A DNA stretch of 64,000 bases from NCBI RefSeq assembly GCF_001434475.1, contig NZ_AZGF01000009.1, positions 1 to 64,000 on the forward strand, in the 5' to 3' direction. The DNA comes from Paucilactobacillus suebicus DSM 5007 = KCTC 3549. Lineage in GTDB: Bacteria; Bacillota; Bacilli; Lactobacillales; Lactobacillaceae. Below, in pieces: positions 17,073 to 25,652 of the stretch (position 1 is the stretch's first letter; every line of letters starts with the position of its first letter). Below the pieces are notes generated by a model that was given only the letters and a program-made list of their open reading frames with translations, searched no databases and was not told where the DNA came from. The translations under genes and the position numbers were made by a program.

Positions 17073-18224
17073 ATGAATTTTGATCAGATTTCTAATCTAA
17101 TTGGTAATGAAAATGTACCAAAGTGGGCAATCACAGCTCAACCAGGTCATGAAGATGTCACCACACTGACAATTGCCGACATGGACTTCGAAACTCCGGA
17201 TTTTATTCTTAATAATTTGGTTCCGGCATCCAGAGTGCTAGGTTATGAAGAACCAAGTGATCAATACTATGACAGTATTATTAATTGGCAAAAACAGTAT
17301 CATCATGTTTCAGTTAATAAGAATGAAATTATTCCTTTGACTGGCGTGTTGACTGGAATTTCATTTGCGTTGCAAAAGGTAACTAGCCCAAATGATGCGG
17401 TTTTAGTCTTTGACCCAGTGTATGGCCCGTTTTCAATGGCCGTTAACAACCTGAATCGTGAATTGATTGAATTTGATTTAACAATTAGTGGTGACGGTCA
17501 ATACGAAATTGATTTCGATAAGTTAAAAGATACATTAAGCAAACAGAAAATTAGAGCAATGATCATTTGTAATCCGCAAAACCCTAGTGGGCACGTGTGG
17601 ACTCGAGCTGATTTACTAAAATTATCAGAATTGGCTCAACAAAATAATATTTTTATGATTGCCGATGAAATTCATCAAGACTTGGTGTTTGAACCAGAAA
17701 GATACACATCGTTGTTTGAAATACCAGGAGTAGAAGGATATGCGATTGTCATATCTGCACCAACTAAAACATTTAATATGCCAGGTGTTCAAAGTGCGTA
17801 CATGTTTGTTAAGGATGCTTTCTTACGCGACCAAATCAAGTCTTTAATGGACGATCAATTTATCAGTGGGATTTCAACAACTGGAGTACTCGCAACCACC
17901 GTCGCATTGACTCAGGGAAAAAGTTGGCACGATGAACTAATGAAATACCTTAAAGAAAACCGCGATACAATTTTTGAGCTTTTTGATGGTACCAAAATTA
18001 AGCCGATGCTGCCACAGGCAACTTATCTGATGTGGCTTGATTTCAGTGCGATCGGTATTAGTGATTTAGAAATTGATCGCAAGCTTATTAATGATGCTAA
18101 GGTTCAGCTAAACATGGGCTCACAGTATGGTCAGGATGGAACAGGTTGGTTTAGACTTAATTTTGCAACCTCCAGGGATCAACTAGTTAAGGCTGTCCGA
18201 CAAATTATTGAGGTATTTGGGTAA
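17073..18224 (+). CDS. patB: PatB/MalY-type C-S lyase (cystathionine beta-lyase-like aminotransferase)
   Basis: 383 residues, fold-type I PLP enzyme. The markers are CNPQNPSG (about residue 166), IADEIHQDL (the Asp that holds the PLP nitrogen) and the PLP lysine in SAPTKTFNMPG (Lys232), with the C-terminal FRLNFATS carrying the carboxylate-binding Arg. The N-terminal IADMDFETPDFI is typical of the PatB/MalY branch rather than of true aminotransferases. The expected reaction is beta-elimination from cystathionine or cysteine conjugates to give a thiol, pyruvate and ammonia. It is monocistronic with a strong terminator; GAGGAGTG precedes the ATG. Confidence 0.85.
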   Translation: MNFDQISNLIGNENVPKWAITAQPGHEDVTTLTIADMDFETPDFILNNLVPASRVLGYEEPSDQYYDSIINWQKQYHHVSVNKNEIIPLTGVLTGISFALQKVTSPNDAVLVFDPVYGPFSMAVNNLNRELIEFDLTISGDGQYEIDFDKLKDTLSKQKIRAMIICNPQNPSGHVWTRADLLKLSELAQQNNIFMIADEIHQDLVFEPERYTSLFEIPGVEGYAIVISAPTKTFNMPGVQSAYMFVKDAFLRDQIKSLMDDQFISGISTTGVLATTVALTQGKSWHDELMKYLKENRDTIFELFDGTKIKPMLPQATYLMWLDFSAIGISDLEIDRKLINDAKVQLNMGSQYGQDGTGWFRLNFATSRDQLVKAVRQIIEVFG

Positions 18225-18525
18225 CAAATAAATACATTTAATGTGTGAGCGATTGAATCAGAAAACATAGTTGTCTATCAAGACAAATAATTTAGTTTTT
18301 CAATTTATCTATTTCAAACGTGCAATAAACTACTAATCTTGGTCAAAAAAACGCCAAAGCTAAAATTCCTTATTTGGATTTTAGCTTTGGCGTTTTAATT
18401 CGCACACTCTTTTATTTTTGACAAAAGCAAGAACAGTTTCGTAATTTTTTCTTAACACAGTAGTTAGCTACATAAAGAGGTGTAACATGTGATCATTAGT
18501 ATTCATCAAAGAAAAATAGAATCTG
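18225..18525. other. 300-base intergenic region with terminator and an ATG-TGA start-stop
   Basis: It holds the terminator of the PatB-type gene (18346-18397). About 40 bases before the flippase start, AAAGAGGTGTAAC is followed by ATGTGA, a well-placed ribosome binding site and ATG that stop at once. Confidence 0.5.
18346..18397 (+). terminator. Terminator after the PatB-type gene
   Basis: AAAACGCCAAAGCTAAAAT and its complement form a stem of about 19 pairs with T residues on both sides; it may work in both directions. Confidence 0.85.
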
Positions 18526-19977
18526 GTGATTGTTATAAAAGCTGTCAAAAATTATTTGTTTAATGCCTGGTATCAAGTATTTGTATTGATCGTCCCATTG
18601 GCGACGACACCCTACATTTCTCGAGTGCTTGGCTCAACTGGCGTCGGGATAAATTCTTACACCAACTCGATTATGCAATTTTTTGTGATTATCGCAAGTA
18701 TTGGTATTAACCTGTACGGTAATCGAGAAATTGCGTACGTGCGAGATAACCCGAGAAAAATGAGCCAATTGTTTTGGGAGATCGAAACCTTAAGATTAGT
18801 GGCTGTTGGAATTGCAGCGGTCATTTTTGTAGGTTTCATGGTAGTTGATCACGAGTACCAGTCCTATATGTGGCTTCAATCTTTATTTATCATTGCAGTG
18901 ATGTTTGATATTTCGTGGTTATTCTTGGGAATTGAAGACTTTAGAAAGACTATCTTGAAAAATACCGTGGTTAAATTGGTCTCCGTGATTTTGATTTTCA
19001 CGTTAGTAAAATCAATTTCAGATTTACACACGTACATTTTAATTCTTAGTGGATCAACATTAGCCGGTAATATGACGCTGTGGCCATATTTAAAGGGACA
19101 AATTCATAGAGTACCATTGAGTTCATTACGTTTAAAACGTCATCTAAGACCGGCAATTATTTTATTTATTCCACAGATTGCAACTCAGATATACTTGGTC
19201 CTTAATAAGACGATGCTCGGTCAAATGGTTGGCGTCAGTGCCACTGGGTACTTCGATAATTCCGATAAGGTTATTAAAGTAATTCTCGCCATTGTGACAG
19301 CCTCTGGAACTGTGATGTTACCACGGGTTGCGAAGACTTTTTCAACAGGCAACATGAATAAAGTTAACGCCTATTTATATGAAACATTTAATCTTGCGAC
19401 TGCCTTAGCGGTGCCAATGTTTTTAGGATTGGCAGCAGTTGCGTCTGGATTTTCAACGTGGTTCTTTGGTAGTAATTTTAATGGAATTGCGGTGTATATT
19501 GTGGCGGAATCACCGGTGATTTTGATGATTGCGTGGAGTAATGTCGTCGGTACGCAGTATCTTTTGCCAACGAATCATAACCGTGACTATACGATGTCAG
19601 TTGTCTTGGGTGCCATTGTTAATTTAATTGCTAATATTTGGTTAATCAGAAACTACCAGGTTCTTGGAGCGTGCTTATCGACCGTTCTTTCAGAAGCGAC
19701 GGTTACTGGATATCAAATATTCAGAATTCGCAATATTGTGAATCTAAGACGACTTTTTTCAGGTACTTGGCAGTATCTTGTTTCCGGGATGGTCATGTAT
19801 GTAGTTGTAAAGTATTTAACCGTGAAAGTATCGTTTTCGATCGTGTCGTTTTTATTTGAAATTTTTGCGGGTATTGTAGTTTATCTGTTAGGTCTCATTA
19901 TTACCAGGGCAAGGGTTTTAAGCTTTGTCAAACGAGTAGCTATTCGATTAATCTCAAGAACAAGTTGGGTGAGATAA
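18526..19977 (+). CDS. Polysaccharide flippase (Wzx/MATE-like oligosaccharide transporter)
   Basis: 483 residues with 12 or more hydrophobic segments and the family start KNYLFNAWYQVFVLIVPLATTPYISRVLG. It belongs to the MVF/polysaccharide-transport superfamily, which flips lipid-linked glycan units to the outer face of the membrane. No glycosyltransferases are nearby, so the cargo is unknown. The start is uncertain: GTG at 18526 has no good ribosome binding site, GGTGAT precedes an in-frame ATA at 18535, and the well-formed site further upstream leads into ATG-TGA. A bidirectional terminator follows. Confidence 0.85.
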   Translation: MIVIKAVKNYLFNAWYQVFVLIVPLATTPYISRVLGSTGVGINSYTNSIMQFFVIIASIGINLYGNREIAYVRDNPRKMSQLFWEIETLRLVAVGIAAVIFVGFMVVDHEYQSYMWLQSLFIIAVMFDISWLFLGIEDFRKTILKNTVVKLVSVILIFTLVKSISDLHTYILILSGSTLAGNMTLWPYLKGQIHRVPLSSLRLKRHLRPAIILFIPQIATQIYLVLNKTMLGQMVGVSATGYFDNSDKVIKVILAIVTASGTVMLPRVAKTFSTGNMNKVNAYLYETFNLATALAVPMFLGLAAVASGFSTWFFGSNFNGIAVYIVAESPVILMIAWSNVVGTQYLLPTNHNRDYTMSVVLGAIVNLIANIWLIRNYQVLGACLSTVLSEATVTGYQIFRIRNIVNLRRLFSGTWQYLVSGMVMYVVVKYLTVKVSFSIVSFLFEIFAGIVVYLLGLIITRARVLSFVKRVAIRLISRTSWVR

Positions 19978-19979
19978 AA

Positions 19980-20025
19980 AACCAGTCCTTTTTACTGAAA
20001 TTACAAATAAAAAGGACTGGTATTT
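19980..20025. terminator. Bidirectional terminator
   Basis: ACCAGTCCTTTTTA and TAAAAAGGACTGGT form a 14-pair stem between convergent genes. Confidence 0.85.
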
Positions 20026-20645
20026 TAGATTGATCTATCTGATGCCAACAAGTCAAATGGTGACCAGAAAAGGGATTTCATTACTATTTGGCAAATTATT
20101 TCTGGCGGTTGGGGATTATCCCCATTAAGCCAGACTAGACAAATGTCAATCAGGCCAAAAACGATAAGTTCATCGGCAAATTTTGGTGGGATATTGGTCG
20201 TTAAATTTGCAAAGGCGCGAACTTCGCTGATAGTTCCTGTTAGATGTTTTTTGATTAGACTGCGCAATTTTGTGAGGAACGCGGGATCCCCATTGTCGCT
20301 TGTCAAGGCTCTAAATAACGTAAAATTTGTGTTAATTAAAGTTACGGACTGTTTCACGACTGGCAGAACTTCATTTGTTTCTCGCAAATGTTCCATGGCT
20401 GCGACTGGTGATGGCATGTTCTTGGTTAAAACCTGATCAAATTGACTGATCAGGTTTAATTCTACTTTAGCTAGCAAATCTGGTTTGTCGACGTAGTGGA
20501 GGTAGAAAGTACCGCGGTTAATTTGAGCTTCATGGCAAATGTCTGCAACACTAATCTTCTCTAGCCTTTTTGACTCGATTAATACAATTAGTGCATCAGT
20601 AATTTTAGCCTTTGTTTTAACAACTTTTGATTCTTGGTTGGACAT
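20025..20645 (-). CDS. TetR/AcrR-family transcriptional regulator
   Basis: 206 residues. The N-terminal HTH is clear (KAKITDALIVLI ... ISVADICHEAQINRGTFYLHYVDKPDLL, residues 11-60); the C-terminal part is a helical ligand domain of the kind seen in TetR proteins that lactobacilli often pair with drug or metabolite genes. It is divergent from the amidohydrolase at 20790 with about 140 bases between starts, so that gene is the likely target besides itself. The ligand is unknown. Confidence 0.85.
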   Translation of the reverse strand: MSNQESKVVKTKAKITDALIVLIESKRLEKISVADICHEAQINRGTFYLHYVDKPDLLAKVELNLISQFDQVLTKNMPSPVAAMEHLRETNEVLPVVKQSVTLINTNFTLFRALTSDNGDPAFLTKLRSLIKKHLTGTISEVRAFANLTTNIPPKFADELIVFGLIDICLVWLNGDNPQPPEIICQIVMKSLFWSPFDLLASDRSI

Positions 20646-20789
20646 TTATGTCCTCCTCAATTTAGTAAATGAACACAATTAGTTATTTTGCTGATTGCTT
20701 TGTGTGGTAACTGATTTTATTATATGAGTGAAAGTAATGCAAATCAACAAAGTGTTGATTGATAAAATCTAATTAAAAGGTGAATGATC

Positions 20790-21848
20790 ATGAATAATAT
20801 TATTGATGTACATACCCATTTTTTACCTAAAAGTTATGTTGATGCACTAAAAAAGAATGTGGTTGGCGATCCTGATGGCTGGCCAACGCCTAGTTGGAAT
20901 GAACAAACTACATTGGGATTTATGAAAAAGAATAAGATAGGATATTCCTTACTATCGTTGTCATCACCGCATATTAATTTTGGCGATAAGGAGGAAACAG
21001 TTTATCTAGCACAAAATACCAACGATTATGGTCGCAAGTTAAATCAGCAATATTCTTCTCAGTTAGGATATTTAGCATCGTTACCGCTACCGTATGAGAA
21101 TGAATCGGTCGATGAAATTAATCGATCACTATCAAATGGTGCGAAGGGGTTTGCGGTTCCCTCAAATTCACGTGGAATTTACTTTGGCACGCCACTGTTT
21201 GAAAAAGTATATGAACGTTTAAATCAAGAGCATGCGGTTGTTTTGATGCATCCTAATCAAACACCAGTCAAGCCAATGAATGTTAATGTGGGGATGCCAA
21301 CGCCATTAATGGGCTTTCTGATGGATACAACAATGACGTTCATGAATTTGTTGCAGCATCATTTTTTCGACAAGTATCCAGATATCAGGTTAATTATTCC
21401 GCACGGTGGTGCATTTATGCCGATTTTAGCCGATCGTGACGCACCTTATACGAAAGAGACGTATAAGTCAGATATGTTTGCGGCGATGGAGCATGTTTAC
21501 TTTGATACTGCTGGTGCTGTTTTTCCGCGTCAATTACCAATGTTGTTAACCTTGGCTGATCCGACCCACATCTTATATGGTAGTGATATTCCATATACCA
21601 ACCTATCGTTGGCAAACCAATTATTGAATATGTTTACTGAAGCCGGAGGAGTTAAAGCGAAGTTTAAATTTCAGGCCGTTAATACTGCTAGTAAGTTGGG
21701 ACATTTTATTGATAAAAAACCCAAATTAGCCAAATATAAAACACTAATTGATGAATCTCAAAATATGCTGACAGGAGCTGATATTTTAACCCCCAGACTT
21801 CGAGACATGATCTTGCATGATAATGCAGTTAAATTATTTGATCTTTAA
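20790..21848 (+). CDS. Amidohydrolase-superfamily enzyme (ACMSD-like decarboxylase/hydrolase)
   Basis: 352 residues from the ATG at 20790, nine bases after AAAGG; an ATG at 20784 is too close to it. The metal site is visible: IDVHTHFLP (residues 5-13), the His in VVLMHPNQ, IPHGGAFMP, and the Asp in LYGSDIPYTN. This order matches the 2-amino-3-carboxymuconate-semialdehyde decarboxylase group, whose members act without water loss on aromatic acids, but several hydrolases share it. It is probably controlled by the divergent TetR gene. The substrate cannot be decided from sequence. Confidence 0.8.
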   Translation: MNNIIDVHTHFLPKSYVDALKKNVVGDPDGWPTPSWNEQTTLGFMKKNKIGYSLLSLSSPHINFGDKEETVYLAQNTNDYGRKLNQQYSSQLGYLASLPLPYENESVDEINRSLSNGAKGFAVPSNSRGIYFGTPLFEKVYERLNQEHAVVLMHPNQTPVKPMNVNVGMPTPLMGFLMDTTMTFMNLLQHHFFDKYPDIRLIIPHGGAFMPILADRDAPYTKETYKSDMFAAMEHVYFDTAGAVFPRQLPMLLTLADPTHILYGSDIPYTNLSLANQLLNMFTEAGGVKAKFKFQAVNTASKLGHFIDKKPKLAKYKTLIDESQNMLTGADILTPRLRDMILHDNAVKLFDL

Positions 21849-21910
21849 CTTCCTTACTTTTACATTACACAATATAATCTAAGTAAGAAAAAAGTACGGA
21901 AATGATGTAT

Positions 21911-22152
21911 ATGAATGAAAAATATGTTAAGGCTACAATTACATCAAAAATCAAATTAATATTCCTAAAAGTGTTCGAGAAATATTAGAAATTGGGGAAC
22001 ATGACAAAGTACAGTTCATTTTGAAACCTGAATAAAAAGTAGAAATGGTTAAAGGTAGTTCCAGCAGTCTATGGGATACAGTTGCTGAACAGGAAAAAGA
22101 ATATGGAAGTGTTAATACGGATGCAATTGATTGGGGGCCAAGATATTGGTGA
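21911..22152 (+). pseudogene. Decayed AbrB/MazE-type antitoxin gene
   Basis: Reading MNEKYVKATITSK from 21911 requires a frameshift near 21950 to continue as NQINIPKSVREILEIGEHD, the SpoVT-AbrB swapped-hairpin motif. An in-frame TAA follows KPE at about 22033. Beyond it the frame stays open to 22152 with a Ser-rich linker and an acidic C-terminus (EQEKEYGSVNTDAIDWGP), as in toxin-neutralising tails. Two lesions make this a relic. It is followed by the toxin remnant. Confidence 0.65.
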
Positions 22153-22167
22153 TGAGGTGATAGACTG

Positions 22168-22224
22168 ATGGTTCATCTACACACCGGTAATATAGTATAT
22201 GTAAATATTGATCCAGCAAAGTGA
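22168..22224 (+). pseudogene. Truncated MazF/PemK-type toxin remnant
   Basis: GAGGTGATAGACTG precedes an ATG at 22168 that encodes MVHLHTGNIVYVNIDPAK and then TGA. This is the first strand-turn-strand of PemK/MazF endoribonucleases (a Gly-Asp/Asn-Ile-Val pattern followed by D-P), lacking the remaining ~90 residues. It stands 15 bases after the antitoxin relic, in the expected order. Non-functional. Confidence 0.6.
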
Positions 22225-22273
22225 ACGTGTCTCAAATACTATCAAACAATTGTTCTGATCAGATGATACAAGA

Positions 22274-22324
22274 ATAAAATGTCGTTTTACCAAATATTAA
22301 ATTATTTGGTAAGACGACATTTTA
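22274..22324. terminator. Bidirectional terminator
   Basis: AAAATGTCG-TTTACCAAAT and ATTTGGTAAGACGACATTTT pair around ATTAAATT; the T run overlaps the end of the leftward TetR gene. Confidence 0.8.
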
Positions 22325-22873
22325 TTTATTCAACAAATTTTGAATCATTACCTCAAAGCTCTCATCGGAATCAATAATTGGGTTATGAAACCAACCAGCA
22401 CCAACATGAATGATGTCGCCAACAATTAGGTTTCTGACAGTTCTCTTGATTACAAGGGTTGTTTGCGGATCGTCGGAAACATTGGTAAAAATTTTTTCAT
22501 AAAGTGCATCAAGTTCTAGTGTTGCAGCATGAGCATCATCCGAATTACGCTGATTTTCTGAAAAAGAGAGTAAATAGCGTAATAGGTTAACGTTTTTCAA
22601 ACCATATTTTCGACAGTACTTAGCAAACGCCATGATGATCTGGTTAGCAGGAACGCCAAATAATTCAGATTGAACGTTTTCAACCAATTGGTGAGTTGAG
22701 TAGGCAAAAATGGCGTTATCTAAAGCGGTGGGATTTTTAAAGTAAGGATAAATGGCCTGTGATTTACTACCGAGAGATTTTCCTATCGATGTGAACGTCG
22801 CCGATTGGCCAGAGTTAATTAAATTAACAGCCTGTTTGACGATTTTTTCCTTAGATAAAATTCGTTGCGTCAA
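22322..22873 (-). CDS. TetR-family transcriptional regulator
   Basis: 183 residues. The HTH is at residues 7-52 (KEKIVKQAVNLI ... FTSIGKSLGSKSQAIYPYFKNPTAL). The C-terminal domain is of the TetR_C WHG type (GDIIHVGAGWFHNP near the end). It is divergent from the PEBP-TauE pair with an 83-base gap, so it is the likely regulator of both. The inducer is not known. Confidence 0.8.
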   Translation of the reverse strand: MTQRILSKEKIVKQAVNLINSGQSATFTSIGKSLGSKSQAIYPYFKNPTALDNAIFAYSTHQLVENVQSELFGVPANQIIMAFAKYCRKYGLKNVNLLRYLLSFSENQRNSDDAHAATLELDALYEKIFTNVSDDPQTTLVIKRTVRNLIVGDIIHVGAGWFHNPIIDSDESFEVMIQNLLNK

Positions 22874-22956
22874 TTATCTTCAACACCTTTCAGTTGTATT
22901 TTACAGTATGTAATGTATAATTACAAATTGTAAATAAAAATAAAGGATTTCAGTAG

Positions 22957-23490
22957 ATGGATATTATCACAAATTTTCATAATAATATTATACCCGATAA
23001 ATACGGTAGCAATGAAACATATCGACATCGGTCTAATTATTTATCATTTCCATTTCAGGTTCATGGCTTACCGCATGACAGCAAATTTTTGGCAGTGACA
23101 CTAATCGATTACGATACAGTGCCTTTTATCGGCTTTGCTTGGATTCACTGGGTAATGGTGAACGTACCCGTTGAAGGTGCAAACATCGTAATACCTGAAA
23201 ATATTAGTGCATCTGATCAATTTCCCCAGGGGCTGAATAGTTTACATTCAATACTGAACTATCTTCGTGATCCGCTCTGGCGATTCAGAAAAGATCGAGG
23301 TTGGTATGAACAACATTACGCTGGCCCACGACCGAGAAACGGAATTCATCGGTATCGGCTTACCGTATACGCATTGAGTGGTCCAACTAGTCTTCAGGAA
23401 AAATTTAATTTAGGAGATTTAATGGGTGAGTTGGATGATCTACTAATTGACCAAGCTTCGATAAATTTGAAATATGAAAGGAAGTTTTAG
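22957..23490 (+). CDS. YbhB/YbcL family Raf kinase inhibitor-like protein (PEBP)
   Basis: 177 residues. The PEBP fold is shown by LIDYDTVPFIGFAWIHWVMVNVP (the DxDxP-like and GxxxHW blocks) and by YAGPRPRNGIHRYRLTVYAL, which carries the anion-binding pocket residues. Bacterial PEBP proteins bind small anionic ligands, but their role is unknown. The stop is two bases before the TauE gene, so the pair is an operon, divergent from a TetR gene. Confidence 0.85.
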   Translation: MDIITNFHNNIIPDKYGSNETYRHRSNYLSFPFQVHGLPHDSKFLAVTLIDYDTVPFIGFAWIHWVMVNVPVEGANIVIPENISASDQFPQGLNSLHSILNYLRDPLWRFRKDRGWYEQHYAGPRPRNGIHRYRLTVYALSGPTSLQEKFNLGDLMGELDDLLIDQASINLKYERKF

Positions 23491-23492
23491 TA

Positions 23493-24227
23493 ATGACAAT
23501 TGTTAGTTTAATTGTAATCGGATTTGTTGTTGGTATGTTCACTATTTCAATGGGTGGTGGAGGAGCCGCAATTTATCTTGGGGTACTGACTGCCCTATTT
23601 CATGTCTCGCCAGCAGTGGCAGCCTCGACATCGTTGATGACCGCATTTCCATCTTTAGTAGTTGGTTCACTGTCATACTTTCACTCTAAAAAAATTAATT
23701 TTAAAATAGCTAATCAAATGTTAATTGCGGCATTACCAGCGGTTGTGGTTGGTTCATTTTTAGCACCCCATATTCCAAATAACTTCTATAAATGGTTAAT
23801 TGGCTTGATCCTAATTATTTTAGGCATTCAAATCTTTGTTCAACGTAATAAAAAGGAAACTAATCAACCCAACCGTTTAAAGGCATCAGGTTTTGGCGTT
23901 TTGAGTGGGTTGATGGTCGGTATCGCCGGACTTAGTGGAGGCGGACCAATCGTCGCCGGGTTACTATTGATGGGACTGGATATGTTTGACGCTGCGGCAA
24001 CCTCTTCATACGTGCTAGTTGGCATGACACTTGTCGGGATTATTTTTCATTTGGGTAGTGGTCAAGTTGATTGGTCAATTGGCTGGGGATTGATGGTTGG
24101 AGCACTGATTGGAGCACTATTGGCACCAAGACTGATGGACCGATTGAGCCATAGCAAAAATAATAAGTGGTTGAAGCCGTTTATGGGTGTGCTATTGATG
24201 TTAATGGGCATTAAAACTATAATTTAA
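23493..24227 (+). CDS. TauE/SafE-family (TSUP) membrane transporter
   Basis: 244 residues with about eight membrane segments in two related halves; GGGGAAIYLGVLTAL at the start of the first half and GIAGLSGGGPIVAGLLL in the second are the internal repeat of the sulfite-exporter family. Members export sulfite, sulfoacetate or related organic anions. It is translated directly after the PEBP gene (ATG two bases past the stop, GAAAGGAAG within the end of that gene), which may point to a shared anionic ligand. Confidence 0.85.
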   Translation: MTIVSLIVIGFVVGMFTISMGGGGAAIYLGVLTALFHVSPAVAASTSLMTAFPSLVVGSLSYFHSKKINFKIANQMLIAALPAVVVGSFLAPHIPNNFYKWLIGLILIILGIQIFVQRNKKETNQPNRLKASGFGVLSGLMVGIAGLSGGGPIVAGLLLMGLDMFDAAATSSYVLVGMTLVGIIFHLGSGQVDWSIGWGLMVGALIGALLAPRLMDRLSHSKNNKWLKPFMGVLLMLMGIKTII

Positions 24228-24273
24228 CATTATCTAGTTACATTTAATCCAATAGATACGTGGTGGAGCAAAC

Positions 24274-24762
24274 ATGATTAAAATTGAACCATTTGAAAAC
24301 ACGCCAAAGCATACTGCTCAATTAGTCGATCTGATTAATTACTGTCAAAACATAGAAGCAGGTTTAAACATTAAAATGGCCGAACAAGATGATATTTTCC
24401 AAATTAAAGATTACTACCAAAGACGGGGTGGTCAATTTTGGTTGGCAACTGATGATGAACAGGTTGTGGGATCCATTGCACTACTTCCAATTGATAATCA
24501 TTATGCGGTTTTAAAAAAGTTTTTTACATACCCAGATTATCGGGGCAATCCACATCGATTAGGGGTTCAATTGTTTGAACTGCTAATTCAATTTGCTAAA
24601 AATCAAAATTTTCGAGAAATTGTATTAGATACTCCTGAAAATGAACACCGCTCTCATTTTTTCTATGAAAAACACGGATTTAAACTAATTTCACGGGAAA
24701 AACTACCCGTATCATATCAGTTTCCGGATCGTGATTCGAGGATCTACTTAAAACAACTTTAG
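24274..24762 (+). CDS. GNAT-family N-acetyltransferase
   Basis: 162 residues, one GNAT domain. Strands GQFWLATDDEQVVGSIAL (motif D/A entry), KKFFTYPDYRGNPHRLGVQLF (the acetyl-CoA pyrophosphate loop, slightly degenerate R-G-N-P-H-R-L-G) and YEKHGFKLI near the C-terminus support it. It lies 46 bases after the TauE gene and may belong to that transcript. The acceptor is unknown. Confidence 0.85.
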   Translation: MIKIEPFENTPKHTAQLVDLINYCQNIEAGLNIKMAEQDDIFQIKDYYQRRGGQFWLATDDEQVVGSIALLPIDNHYAVLKKFFTYPDYRGNPHRLGVQLFELLIQFAKNQNFREIVLDTPENEHRSHFFYEKHGFKLISREKLPVSYQFPDRDSRIYLKQL

Positions 24763-24819
24763 CAAGTTAACACTGAGATTGTTATAATATGAATACTAAT
24801 TTAAATGGAGTGGATTGCT

Positions 24820-25110
24820 GTGGCTAAAATGACGGTAGAAGAAGTAAAAGCAAAGTTAGCGGACCTAAAAGAAAGAATTACAACTACAAAACAAGATTCC
24901 GAGGAATTTAACCAAGCAGTTGTTGAACTTCACGACTTGGATAAGGTTCTTAACATCGATGAAATGGATGTGATCGTTAAGAATTTGGGTCGTCAATTGA
25001 CCGATGATGAGTATGCGGCATTAATTGTGGCATCTGCTAATCAGGAAGATGTGTTTGATCTATTTCCAGGAATTGAGCGACCGGCAGACTTAAATAGTTT
25101 GAAAAAATAA
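24820..25110 (+). CDS. Small hypothetical protein with the LT-D-A-LIVA-AN-ED motif
   Basis: 96 residues from the GTG at 24820, six bases after GGAGTGG. The first half is a predicted coiled-coil helix (VEEVKAKLADLKERI). The second half contains LTDDEYAALIVASANQEDV, matching a stretch in the protein at 3324-3713, and ends in FPGIERPADL. No known domain, signal or membrane segment. A terminator follows. Confidence 0.6.
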   Translation: MAKMTVEEVKAKLADLKERITTTKQDSEEFNQAVVELHDLDKVLNIDEMDVIVKNLGRQLTDDEYAALIVASANQEDVFDLFPGIERPADLNSLKK

Positions 25111-25112
25111 AA

Positions 25113-25166
25113 TAAAGCTAGTCTTGAATATGCGAAAGCATTTCTCACAGACTAGCTTTATTTAAA
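25113..25166 (+). terminator. Terminator
   Basis: AATAAAGCTAGTCT pairs with AGACTAGCTTTATT around a loop of about 24 bases, followed by T-rich DNA. Confidence 0.7.
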
Positions 25167-25304
25167 TTAAGTAGAAACTAATTTATCCGATGATAATTTT
25201 CAAATTACAGTTAAGTGAATCGCACAATGAAATGTGCTACATTATAGATGAATAATATCGATAATATCAAAAGTTGATGTAAGTTTTAAAGTGGGGGAAG
25301 CGTG

Positions 25305-25631
25305 ATGGAAGTCAATAATGCGATTTTGGAAGAGGCTGTTAAAATTTACAAAGTTCTAAGCAACGTTAACCGCATTAAAATATTATATTTTTTGGAAAAT
25401 CATGAGGCAGATGTTACCACAATTGTTGATAACTTGGAACTGGATCAACCGTTAGTTTCGCATCAGTTGTCAATCTTGTTCAAGTATCAACTCGTAACAA
25501 AAAACAAACGTGGCCAACATGTCTATTATTGTTTAGACGATCCTCATATCTTAGAAATGGTAAATGCCATGCTTGGGCACGTGGCACACGAAATTAAGGG
25601 TGAGCCACATCAATATCCGCATGTTGAATAA
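25305..25631 (+). CDS. ArsR/SmtB-family metal-sensing repressor
   Basis: 108 residues from the ATG at 25305 (GGGGGAAG upstream). The winged helix reads VTTIVDNLELDQPLVSHQLSILFKYQLV. The last helix carries Asp79, His81, His92 and His95, which reproduces exactly the D-x-H-x10-H-x2-H spacing of the alpha-5 zinc site of CzrA/SmtB; no cysteine metal site (alpha-3N) is present. I therefore expect a zinc or cobalt sensor. An AT-rich imperfect palindrome (ATAATATCGATAATAT, near 25250) lies upstream as a possible operator. It is followed after 21 bases by the DUF1304 gene. Confidence 0.85.
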   Translation: MEVNNAILEEAVKIYKVLSNVNRIKILYFLENHEADVTTIVDNLELDQPLVSHQLSILFKYQLVTKNKRGQHVYYCLDDPHILEMVNAMLGHVAHEIKGEPHQYPHVE

Positions 25632-25652
25632 TAGGTGCTAGGGGGAGTATAG

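Noticed and set aside
20143-20436. Rightward 97-codon frame inside the TetR gene at 20025-20645
   Set aside because: It is antisense to a clear HTH regulator and has no ribosome binding site.
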